Below are positions 53,930 through 62,194 of a stretch of 64,000 nucleotides of DNA, in pieces. The notes below the pieces were generated by a model that saw only the letters and a list, made by a program, of their open reading frames with translations, did no database searches and had not been told where the DNA came from. Location: NCBI GenBank assembly GCA_028287465.1, contig JAQBPO010000012.1, forward strand, positions 1 through 64,000, read 5' to 3'. Position 1 is the stretch's first letter; every line of letters begins with the position of its first letter. Source of the DNA: Fibrobacterota bacterium (GTDB taxonomy: Bacteria; Fibrobacterota; Fibrobacteria; UBA11236). The position numbers and the translations under genes are program-made.

Positions 53930-54028
53930 GAATGGCGAAGGAAGATAATGTAAGCGAGGAGCGTGGAGTGTGCGGCAACTCCAGAGCGGCGAGCCTGCTT
54001 AAAACCTTTAAGGGCAAGGAGATTTAAC

Positions 54029-55501
54029 ATGGTTTTTTCATTCGACGACAGCGTCAAGACGGTGGCCAAGCTGAAGGTGGTGGGCGTCGGCGGAGCCGGC
54101 GGCAACGCCATCAACCGCATGGTCACTTCCGGCCTGCAAGGGGTTGAGTTCATTGCCGTTAACACGGATGCGATGGCCCTGGAGCACAACCGGGCGGACA
54201 TCAAGATCCAGATCGGCACCAAGCTGACCGGCGGCCTCGGAGCCGGGGCGAATCCCTCCGTGGGCAACATGTCCATGCAGGAGGATCGCGAACGCGTGCG
54301 CGCCCAGCTCGAAGGCGCGGACATGGTCTTCATCGCGGCAGGCATGGGCGGCGGAACCGGTACCGGTGCCGCTCCGGTCGTGGCCGAGATTGCCCGCGAG
54401 ATGGGCATCCTGACGGTCGCGGTCGTGACCAAGCCCTTCCTGTGGGAAGGCCCCGTTCGCGACAAGAACGCCACCGGCGGCCTGGATCTGCTCCGCAAGA
54501 ACGTGGACACGGTCATCGTGGTCCCGAACCAGAAGCTGCTCTCCGTCGTCTCCAAGACCACGCCCCTGCGTGAAGCCTTCAAGATGGCCGATGACATCCT
54601 GAGCTCGGCCACCCGCGGCATCTCCGAAATAATCCTCAAGCACGGCGATATCCAGGTCGACTTCGCCGACGTGCGCGCCATCATGTCCCAGGGCGGGGAC
54701 GCCCTGATGGGCACCGGCCATGCCAGCGGCGAGAATCGCGCCACCATCGCCGCGGACCGCGCCATCCATTCGCCCCTCCTCGACAATGTCAGCATCGCCG
54801 GCGCCACCGGCGTGCTGGTGAACATCACCGGCGGGGACGACCTCGGCATCATGGAGGTCAACGACGCCATGAATTTCATCTACGAGGCCGTAGGCACCGA
54901 GACCCAGGCGAATATCATCTTCGGAACCGTCATCAACCCGGATTTCAAGGACGAGATCGCCATCACCGTCATCGCTACCGGCTTCGGCCAGGTGCATACG
55001 CCCAAGCAGTTCGGCCCAAAGCTCACCGCCGGCCTGGACAACAAGCGCCCCGCTCCTTCGTATCCGACCTACGCTGAACCCAAGCAGCCCATCGTAGAGC
55101 CGTTCAAGGACATGGGCTATGACCGCCCCGCCGCCCAGCCGGAACGCGTGGTCCTGCCCGAGCGGGTCGTGCCTCCGGAACGCCTGGCCCCGCCCGAGCG
55201 CGTGGTGGGCTTCCAGGATCGCATCATCGATCGGTCGCCGAAGGCTCCCGAAGAAAACCCGCCGGCGCGCGCGCCCTTCGCACGGCCCGCTCCCGGTCCG
55301 GTACCCGGCAAGGCCGGTTTCGGCCATGTGGCCCCGGCCCCGCGGGACGACGAGAACCGCGTCCTGTTCAACGACAGCGCGGATCAGCAGCCCCGCAAGT
55401 TCGGCACCTCGGCGCAGCCCCCTCAGAAGGGCCGCTACAAGGACCTGGATCCGGACATCGATTACGAGACCCCGGCCTTCCTCCGCAACCAGGCGGACTA
55501 G
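54029..55501 (+). CDS. ftsZ: Cell division protein FtsZ with extended repeat-containing linker
   Basis: The 490-residue tubulin-like GTPase forms the Z ring. The GTPase core (about 1-320) carries VGVGGAGGNAINRM, the tubulin signature GGGTGTGAAP, and NKAT-like KNATGGLDLL. Beyond it lies an unusually long Pro/Arg-rich linker (about 335-470) with four PERxxx hexapeptides (about 371-394), then the conserved C-terminal peptide DYETPAFLRNQAD that binds FtsA. The ATG has AAGGAGAT 5 nt upstream. It is the last gene of the cluster and is followed by a strong terminator. Confidence 0.97.
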   Translation: MVFSFDDSVKTVAKLKVVGVGGAGGNAINRMVTSGLQGVEFIAVNTDAMALEHNRADIKIQIGTKLTGGLGAGANPSVGNMSMQEDRERVRAQLEGADMVFIAAGMGGGTGTGAAPVVAEIAREMGILTVAVVTKPFLWEGPVRDKNATGGLDLLRKNVDTVIVVPNQKLLSVVSKTTPLREAFKMADDILSSATRGISEIILKHGDIQVDFADVRAIMSQGGDALMGTGHASGENRATIAADRAIHSPLLDNVSIAGATGVLVNITGGDDLGIMEVNDAMNFIYEAVGTETQANIIFGTVINPDFKDEIAITVIATGFGQVHTPKQFGPKLTAGLDNKRPAPSYPTYAEPKQPIVEPFKDMGYDRPAAQPERVVLPERVVPPERLAPPERVVGFQDRIIDRSPKAPEENPPARAPFARPAPGPVPGKAGFGHVAPAPRDDENRVLFNDSADQQPRKFGTSAQPPQKGRYKDLDPDIDYETPAFLRNQAD

Positions 55502-55540
55502 CCTTCCGGCCTCCGAATCCCGCCTTCCTCGCCCTTTTCC

Positions 55541-55572
55541 GGCCGCCCTCCCAAGAGGGCGGCCTTTTTTTC
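55541..55572 (+). terminator. Intrinsic terminator after ftsZ
   Basis: GGCCGCCCTC and GAGGGCGGCC form a perfect 10-bp stem around a CCAA loop, followed by seven T residues. Confidence 0.96.
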
Positions 55573-55692
55573 GGGTTCCCGCGAGGCAAAAAGGGGATGC
55601 CCGCCCGAGGCGGTTTCCCGGGACCGCGAGGAGGCGCCGGCGGAATGCCCCGCCGTCTGCCCAAGGCGCCCTTTCCTATATTCTCCTGAGCC

Positions 55693-56853
55693 ATGCCCCT
55701 TCCCATCCAACTCTACGTCCATGTCCCCTTTTGCGAGAAGAAGTGCCATTATTGCGACTTCGCCAGCTGGGAACTGCCTGCGGTCCAGCAACGCCGATGG
55801 ACGGAGATCATCCTGAAGGAACTGGCCGCGCGCGCTCCCATGGCCCAGGGCCGTCCAGTAGACACGGTTTTCTTCGGGGGCGGCACGCCGTCCCTGCTGG
55901 CCACGGAATTCCTGGAACGCATCCTGGCGGAAATCCGCTCCCTGTACGACCTCTCGCGGATGCGGGAGATGTCCATCGAATGCAATCCCAGCAGCCTGAA
56001 GAAGGACAAACTGGACCTCTACCATAGGCTCGGATTCACGCGCATGAGCATCGGGATCCAGAGCTTCCACGCGGATGAATTGACGCGCCTGGGCCGCGTG
56101 CATACGCCGGAAACGGCCAGGCTGGCCCTGGAGACCGTGGGAGCCGATGGCCGCTTCCAGTTCAGCGGCGATCTGATTTTCGGGGTACCGGGCCAGACGG
56201 AGGCGGCCTTCCTCGCGAGCCTGGCGGCCCTTTTGGAGTACGATACCGATCACGTATCCTTCTACGGCCTGACCATCGAGGACGGGACCGAGTTCGCGAA
56301 GCAACAGGCCTCCGGCGCCCTCATCATGCCCGAAGACGGTATCTACAACGGCATGTACACCGCCGGCGTTGAGCTTCTGCGCAGCCGCGGCTACGAGCGC
56401 TACGAAGTGTCGAACTTTTCCAAACCGGGCCGCCCCAGCCTGCACAACCAGGGCTATTGGAACGGGGTCGAATACCTGGCTTTCGGACCGGGGGCGCATA
56501 GCTTCTTCTCGGGAATCCGGGCGGTTTCGCCGCGGTCCTTCGAAGGGTACCTGGAGTGGGGCGCGCGCGGCTTCGACGATGCTTCCTGCGTGCGGGAGGA
56601 GCTGACCGTCGAAAACCTTTTTTCCGAAGCGGTACTTCTCGGCCTGCGCCAGGCGGATGGGGTGGACCTCGATCGCATCCGCGGCTTGGGATACGTTTTC
56701 CCTCCCGAAGTGCTGGCCAAATGGGAGAAGGTGGGGATGCTGGCCCGGGAAGGGCGGGTCATCCGCCTGATCGATGAGGGTTGGCTGTTCCTCGACGAGA
56801 TCAGTTCCGATCTGCTCGCGCGCGCGAACCCCGCCGCTACCGTTCCATCCTAG
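55693..56853 (+). CDS. hemW: HemW-like radical SAM protein (heme chaperone)
   Basis: The 386-residue protein is a radical-SAM enzyme of the HemN/HemW family. The cluster cysteines are C14, C18 and C21 (CEKKCHYC). VDTVFFGGGTPSLL, SIGIQSFHADELTRLGR and the HemW-specific HNQGYWNGVEYLAFGPGAHS are present. The extra cysteine of true HemN oxidases after CxxxCxxC is replaced by aspartate-phenylalanine, which argues for HemW, a heme-trafficking protein, rather than coproporphyrinogen oxidase. A TATATT box ends 10 nt before the ATG and there is no Shine-Dalgarno. Confidence 0.9.
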   Translation: MPLPIQLYVHVPFCEKKCHYCDFASWELPAVQQRRWTEIILKELAARAPMAQGRPVDTVFFGGGTPSLLATEFLERILAEIRSLYDLSRMREMSIECNPSSLKKDKLDLYHRLGFTRMSIGIQSFHADELTRLGRVHTPETARLALETVGADGRFQFSGDLIFGVPGQTEAAFLASLAALLEYDTDHVSFYGLTIEDGTEFAKQQASGALIMPEDGIYNGMYTAGVELLRSRGYERYEVSNFSKPGRPSLHNQGYWNGVEYLAFGPGAHSFFSGIRAVSPRSFEGYLEWGARGFDDASCVREELTVENLFSEAVLLGLRQADGVDLDRIRGLGYVFPPEVLAKWEKVGMLAREGRVIRLIDEGWLFLDEISSDLLARANPAATVPS

Positions 56854-56903
56854 GACGGAAGGGCCATCCTAGGGCGTCGGGTTGCCCGGCGGACGCTTGC
56901 CGA

Positions 56904-57668
56904 TCAAGCCTCGCAGATGAACTTGGGCGTATAGTCCAGGAAGTCGCACGAAACCAGGTGATAGACCACCCCTTGCAAATCCCCGAACGCGCTTTCCTGC
57001 ATGGTCTTCTTCACCGAGTGGAGATGCCCGAAAATCACGTGCCTGGCGCCCGTTTCCGCGTAGATGGCCGAGGCGCGCGAAGGCTTGAGCAGATGATCCA
57101 GGGGCGGATAGTGGCTGAGGCCGATGCGTACTCCGGGCAGGTCCGTGGGAATGGAGTCCGCGGACAGTTTGAGGCGCATGAGCTCCCTATCGTAGATGCG
57201 CTCCTGCTCGGCCAGATCGCCGCCGCTCTTCACTCCCGGGATGGAGCCCTTCTTGGGATCCCATTCGATGAGATCGAAAACGGAATACTCCTGTGTATCC
57301 CACATGCGGGAGCCGAAAAAGACGTACGGCCCGATCTTGACGTGGTTGTTCTGGATGAAAGAGATGCTAGGCGGCAATTCCCTTTCCATCAGGGCCGCGG
57401 AGGGCCACCAGATATCATGGTTGCCGCGCAAGATGACCTTGCGGCCGGGCAGTTCCCCCAGCCAGCGGAGATCCTCCAGGGCCGCCTCGAACTTCTTGGC
57501 CCAGCTCAGATCCCCCGTTACCGCCACCACATCATCGGCACCTACGAGGCGCTCCCAATTGGCCTTGATCTTGTCGGGATGGCGCACCCATTCCGGGCCG
57601 AACCGATCCATGGATTTGCCGGGCACGCCGAAGGAGAGATGCGGGTCGGAAAGGGCAAAAAGCTTCAT
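56904..57668 (-). CDS. Calcineurin-type metallophosphoesterase
   Basis: The 254-residue protein has the five metallophosphoesterase blocks: SDPHLSFG, TGDLSW, RGNHD (followed by IWW), LSHYPP and GHLHS. It differs from the YfcE-type enzyme at 4.5 kb in length and motif spacing and looks like the YkuE/MPPE-type branch, but its substrate cannot be given. ATG 57668 starts directly at MKLFALSDPHL; longer frames to 57764 have no family support. It is divergent to the exported protein at 57.8 kb and convergent with hemW. Confidence 0.9.
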   Translation of the reverse strand: MKLFALSDPHLSFGVPGKSMDRFGPEWVRHPDKIKANWERLVGADDVVAVTGDLSWAKKFEAALEDLRWLGELPGRKVILRGNHDIWWPSAALMERELPPSISFIQNNHVKIGPYVFFGSRMWDTQEYSVFDLIEWDPKKGSIPGVKSGGDLAEQERIYDRELMRLKLSADSIPTDLPGVRIGLSHYPPLDHLLKPSRASAIYAETGARHVIFGHLHSVKKTMQESAFGDLQGVVYHLVSCDFLDYTPKFICEA

Positions 57669-57812
57669 ATACGAAAGGTAGATCCCCGGGGAAAATAACA
57701 GATTGGACGGAATATTAACAAAGTCATCAGTTCCAAGGAACAAGATATTAAACGGCGGACACATCTTTTACCCGTCGCAAGTGGGTAAACTCGGGGAATC
57801 AGGAGAGAACGG

Positions 57813-59036
57813 ATGCATCCCAGTATTTTGAAAAGCGCCTTTTACCCAGGGACGGTATCGGCCGGATTGGCCGTCCTTGCGACCCTGCTCATGCCGGGAC
57901 CGTCGGCGGCCGCCACCGCCTTCAAATGGACCGGGGGCAAGCAACCAGGCAAGATCACCACTCCCAGGACAGGCCAGGTGAATATCGGCGAGTTCATCAA
58001 TCTGGGCGGCAAGGAAGAGTGGGGGAACGTCATCTATAACGTGGCCAACAAATTCCCGGGTTCCAAGCCCTGGATCACCTGGGGCGTGGGGGCCTGGCCC
58101 GAGCACAACGCCCCGCTCACCGATGACAAACATGAGGAATACCTGACCTACCTGGACGGCCTGGGGGTGGAGGTATTCCTGGAGGTGAGACCGGGATCGG
58201 CCAACGTCGTAAGCCTCATCGACACCTATATGAAGAAGTACTCCAAGCATCCCAGCATCAAGGGATTCGGGGTGGATCTGGAGTTCTATGCCTGGAAGGG
58301 CAACAAGGACGATGATGCCAAGGCGATGGACGACAAGCTGAAGTCCTTCAACCCGGCCTACCGGCTATTCTTCAAGCATTGGGAAGCGGGCAACATGCCG
58401 AAGTACCGCGGCAAAGGGGACATGATCTTCTTTTCCACGAGTTCGGAATCCTCCCCGGCCACCTTGATCAAAGGGCATGCGGATTTCTGCAATACCTTCG
58501 CCCCGGGCGGCGTTCCCACCGCGGCTTGCGGGTTCCAGATCGGATATCCCGCCGATGAGCCCTTGGGCAACGACCATGTCCACAACGGACCCTACGACGG
58601 CTGGTCCAGCTTCAAGGATCCGATCAAGGAATGGGGCGATGGTCTGCTGAAGGCGATCACGAGCAATACCCAGGAGCTCGGATTCGTCTGGGTTACGGTC
58701 AAGTCCGAACGGATCCCTTGGGATCTCACCAAAGGAGCGAACATCCCGACCTTCGTGGCCGCGACCTCGCCGTTCCAAGGCCGGTTCTTGCGGGTGGAAC
58801 GGAACGGATCCCGGCTGACCCTGAGGCTTTCGGATGGCGCCGCCCTGGTGGTCCCTTCCGCGGCGGACATCCTGGGCCGCAAGGTGACCCTGGGAGGTGC
58901 GGCCGGACCGGCGAGCGGGCGATACTTCCTGGCAGCAGGCGTCGAAACCGGGGCAAAGTCCGGAACCGCGCCCAGGAAGGGCATGGACGCCTCCGAGGTC
59001 TCAACCGCCAGGCCCGCCTTTACGGCCTTGGACTGA
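57813..59036 (+). CDS. Exported TIM-barrel-like protein, possible glycoside hydrolase
   Basis: The 407-residue protein has an N-terminal signal peptide (SAGLAVLATLLMPGPSAAA). The main part (about 45-310) alternates strands and helices as in a TIM barrel and contains VEVFLEVRPGSANVV and KGFGVDLEFYAW, in which the D-x-E triad stands where GH18-like enzymes hold their acid catalyst. The last 100 residues (RVERNGSRLTLRLSDGAALV) form a small beta domain, probably carbohydrate-binding or a sorting tag. No family was recognised with certainty, so hydrolase activity is a guess. AGGAGA precedes the ATG. Confidence 0.75.
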   Translation: MHPSILKSAFYPGTVSAGLAVLATLLMPGPSAAATAFKWTGGKQPGKITTPRTGQVNIGEFINLGGKEEWGNVIYNVANKFPGSKPWITWGVGAWPEHNAPLTDDKHEEYLTYLDGLGVEVFLEVRPGSANVVSLIDTYMKKYSKHPSIKGFGVDLEFYAWKGNKDDDAKAMDDKLKSFNPAYRLFFKHWEAGNMPKYRGKGDMIFFSTSSESSPATLIKGHADFCNTFAPGGVPTAACGFQIGYPADEPLGNDHVHNGPYDGWSSFKDPIKEWGDGLLKAITSNTQELGFVWVTVKSERIPWDLTKGANIPTFVAATSPFQGRFLRVERNGSRLTLRLSDGAALVVPSAADILGRKVTLGGAAGPASGRYFLAAGVETGAKSGTAPRKGMDASEVSTARPAFTALD

Positions 59037-59231
59037 GCAATCCCCCTCAATCCGGGGCCTGGGACCGTTTCAGGCGGGTCCTACGCTCCGATGCCCCGGC
59101 GGCCCTACCCGCACGCCGGGGCCCTTCCTTTCCCTGTTCCACGCCCGCCCTTCCCTTGGCTTGCTACTTTTCCCATACTGATCTGGACCTTCCGTTCAGC
59201 GCCGCGGCCGCGCCCGGAGGAAATGGAATCG

Positions 59232-60467
59232 ATGGGACCCATGGCTCAATCCGGCTTTCCCGACCGCATGATATTCCATGTGGACATGGATGCGTTCTAC
59301 GCCTCGGTGGAACAGCTAGAGAATCCGGCCTTGCGCGGCAAACCCGTGATCGTCGGCGGCGTCGACTCCAATCGCGGCGTGGTTTCGTCCGCCTCGTACG
59401 AGGCCCGCCTCTTCGGCGTGCATTCGGCCATGCCGGTCATGCAGGCCCGCAAGCGTTGCCCCCACGGCATCTTCGTTCCCGGCCGGCATTCCCTCTACGG
59501 AGATTATTCCCGGCGCCTGATGGACGTGTTTTCCGAATTCTCCCCTTCCCTGGAGCAGGTTTCCGTCGACGAAGCCTTCCTGGACATGACGGGCACGGAA
59601 GGCCTTTTCGGGGATGGCGAGGCTGCGGGGCGGAAACTGAAAGCCGCAATCGTCAAGCGCCTGGGAATCACGGCCTCCGTGGGGGTGGCCGAGAACAAAT
59701 TCCTCGCGAAACTCGCCTCGGACGCGAAGAAGCCGGACGGCATCGTGGTGGTGAAGCATGGGGAGGCCCAGGCGTTCCTGGATCCCATGCCGGTCGATCG
59801 GTTGTGGGGGGTGGGGAAGAAGACGGTGCTCGAACTCCACCGCGTGGGTTTCTATACCATCGCGCAACTTCGTGAACAGGCCCTGGAAACCCTGGTAGGC
59901 TACTTCGGGGACAACTTCGCGAACCACCTTTTCGAGCTCTCGCGCGGGCGGGACGACCGCGAGATCGTGACCGAGTCGCAGGAGAAGAGCATCTCGCACG
60001 AGAGGACCTACGAAACGGACACCGGGGACATGGATGCGATAGCGGCGACCCTCCTGGATCTTTCGGAGCGGGTGGCGCGCCGGGCCCGCAGGGAAGGCTT
60101 CGCCGGCCGCACCGTGACTTTCGTATGGCGGAACCCGGACTTCTCCCGGCAGTCACATGCGCGTTCCCTCCCGGATCCAACCAGCAACAGCCAGGTGATC
60201 TACGAGGCGGCCTTGGACCTTTTCCGCGGAATCGCCAAGGCGCGTCCGGACGCCTCCCGCTCGACCTCCTCTCCGCGCCAGGCCCGCAAGTTCCGCCTCA
60301 TCGGCGTGCGGCTTTCCAATTTCTCCCAGGACATCCAGCAACAATCGCTTTTCCAAAACCCCAAATCCGCCTCCAACCTGGACGCGGCCATGGACGCCGT
60401 ACGGAACAAGTTCGGGGAAAGCGCCATCCGGCGCGCGCGCCTGTCTTCCGCCGACGAAGAGGAATAG
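59232..60467 (+). CDS. dinB: DNA polymerase IV (Y-family)
   Basis: The 411-residue translesion polymerase has the palm motifs FHVDMDAFYASVEQ and SVDEAFLDMT with the catalytic acidic residues, GVAENKFLAKLAS, the helix-hairpin-helix VDRLWGVGKKT, and a little-finger domain. Near the C-terminus QQSLF is a sliding-clamp binding motif, as usual for DinB. ATG 59232 is 11 nt after GGAGG; ATG 59223 and 59241 are alternatives, and the conserved domain starts at about 59268. No LexA-box was searched for successfully. Confidence 0.94.
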   Translation: MGPMAQSGFPDRMIFHVDMDAFYASVEQLENPALRGKPVIVGGVDSNRGVVSSASYEARLFGVHSAMPVMQARKRCPHGIFVPGRHSLYGDYSRRLMDVFSEFSPSLEQVSVDEAFLDMTGTEGLFGDGEAAGRKLKAAIVKRLGITASVGVAENKFLAKLASDAKKPDGIVVVKHGEAQAFLDPMPVDRLWGVGKKTVLELHRVGFYTIAQLREQALETLVGYFGDNFANHLFELSRGRDDREIVTESQEKSISHERTYETDTGDMDAIAATLLDLSERVARRARREGFAGRTVTFVWRNPDFSRQSHARSLPDPTSNSQVIYEAALDLFRGIAKARPDASRSTSSPRQARKFRLIGVRLSNFSQDIQQQSLFQNPKSASNLDAAMDAVRNKFGESAIRRARLSSADEEE

Positions 60468-60694
60468 GCCGTCGAAAGCCTTTCAACGGAAGCCGTGATT
60501 CACGATTCCCCGATAGCGTTATCGCCTGCGCAAGAAAATATCCTGTCTCCGTCCCCGCGCGCGTCCGGAGACGGAATGGCCGCCATTCGGCGCGGATTTG
60601 GGTTTATTTTTCCCCCCATCCGGGTTACCTTACTCGGGAACCCGGAACAACCGCCGAAGCGGATCCGGGCATGGCGGTTCCAGAAAGGCGGATG

Positions 60695-62029
60695 ATGAAA
60701 ACGGAAACCTTGGTTGGGCAAGAGTCCCGGGTAAAAGTCCCGAATGGATTGGAAGGAAGCGCGAAGTGGATGGCTTTGGCCGCCGCCGTGCTGGGTTGGA
60801 TGTTCGACGGTCTTGAGATGGGGATATTCCCGCTCGTCGGCCGGCCCGCTTTGACGGAAATGCTCGGCGGGGCGGATATCGGCCCCTGGTTCGGGCGTAT
60901 CATCGCCGTGTTCCTGGTCGGCGCCGCGTTCGGCGGGTTCGCCCTGGGCTGGCTCGGCGATCGCATCGGCCGCACCCGCGCCATGGTCTGGAGCGTGCTC
61001 GCCTATTCGGTGTTCTCCGCTCTCGGCGCCGTCGCCACCGCTCCCTGGCATCTGGCCGTATTCCGCTTCCTGGCCGCCTTGGGCATGGGCGGCCAATGGG
61101 CCCTCGGCGTCGCCTTGGTCATGGAAATCTTCCCCAATAAATCCCGTCCCCTCATGGCCGGCATCATCGGCGCTTCCGCCAACATCGGCTTCCTGCTCAT
61201 AGCCGTGCTGGCCATCGGTCTCAGTTCCATCCTCGCCGGACTTTCCACCGTCCTGCACGGAGTGCTGCCCGACGCATGGGCCACGGTCCTGCTGCAGAAC
61301 GGCAGCTGGCGCCTGCTCATGATCCTGAGCGGATTCCCGGCCCTGCTCACCTTCCTCATCCGCGTGTTCGTACCGGAGTCCGAGATGTGGGAGGCGAATT
61401 CCAAGAAGGCCGACAGCAAGGTGGGGATCGCCGACCTGTTCAAGAACGGCCTCGGCAAACACACCGTCCTGGGGGCCGCCCTCGGTGCCGTCGCCTTGAT
61501 GGGCACCTGGGCTTCGGTGCAATGGATCCCCGCCTGGGCAGGAAAGATCGCGACGGGCGTTCCCAACGTGGCGGCCAAGGTCCAGATCGCTTCGGCGCTA
61601 GGCGCGATCCTGTTCAGCCTCGGCTTCGGCCTGATCGCCGAGAAGTTCAACCGGCGCAGCGCCTACTTCACCTTGTCATTATTGTCGCTCGTCTCCTGCG
61701 CCATCCTCTTCCGTCTCGACATGCGATTCGGCGCCGGATTCCTCTTCTGGACCTTCTTCGTGGGCGGCATCACCGCCGGCTTCTACGGTCTGCTTCCCCT
61801 GTACCTGCCCGAACTGTTCCCCACCCGCGTGCGCGCGATGGGCTCCGGCGTCACCTTCAATGCCGGCCGGTTCATCGCGGCGGGCGGCGCCATCTACGGG
61901 GGCACCATGGTCAAATCCTTCGGGGGCGATATCGCCCGGATGTGCTCGATCGTCAGCCTGGTCTACGTTCTGGGCCTGGTTCTCATCTGGCTGGCTCCGG
62001 AAACCAAGGGCAAGCCGCTGCCGGAATGA
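60695..62029 (+). CDS. Major facilitator superfamily transporter (sugar/organic-acid type)
   Basis: The 444-residue protein has about twelve membrane spans and the MFS signature GWLGDRIGRTRAMVWS between spans 2 and 3. WMFDGLEMGIFPLVGRPAL in span 1 and the ending FPTRVRAMGSGVTFNAGR are typical of the sialate/aromatic acid:H+ symporter branch. The substrate is not known. The next gene resembles D-apionate lactonase, so a sugar acid is a reasonable guess. I start at ATG 60695, which has AAAGG 6 nt upstream. Two hairpins end the gene. Confidence 0.88.
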   Translation: MKTETLVGQESRVKVPNGLEGSAKWMALAAAVLGWMFDGLEMGIFPLVGRPALTEMLGGADIGPWFGRIIAVFLVGAAFGGFALGWLGDRIGRTRAMVWSVLAYSVFSALGAVATAPWHLAVFRFLAALGMGGQWALGVALVMEIFPNKSRPLMAGIIGASANIGFLLIAVLAIGLSSILAGLSTVLHGVLPDAWATVLLQNGSWRLLMILSGFPALLTFLIRVFVPESEMWEANSKKADSKVGIADLFKNGLGKHTVLGAALGAVALMGTWASVQWIPAWAGKIATGVPNVAAKVQIASALGAILFSLGFGLIAEKFNRRSAYFTLSLLSLVSCAILFRLDMRFGAGFLFWTFFVGGITAGFYGLLPLYLPELFPTRVRAMGSGVTFNAGRFIAAGGAIYGGTMVKSFGGDIARMCSIVSLVYVLGLVLIWLAPETKGKPLPE

Positions 62030-62058
62030 CCCCAGGGTATCGGTTCAAGGCGAATGAC

Positions 62059-62134
62059 GGAAGCGCCTGCCTACTGAAGGGCGCTTCCTGTTCCCGCATC
62101 GGATTCCGAGGCCGGCTCCAAGCCGGCCTTTTGT
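62059..62134 (+). terminator. Two tandem hairpins ending the MFS gene
   Basis: GGAAGCGCC (62059-62067) pairs with GGCGCTTCC (62080-62088), 9 bp. The second hairpin, GGCCGGCT / AGCCGGCC with a CCA loop (62110-62128), has a TTTT tail and is a classical terminator. Confidence 0.88.
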
Positions 62135-62194
62135 ATTCGTGCGCGGCGCCATTCTGATTATTTTTAGGGCTCCCATAACCGGAGACGACCCTAG

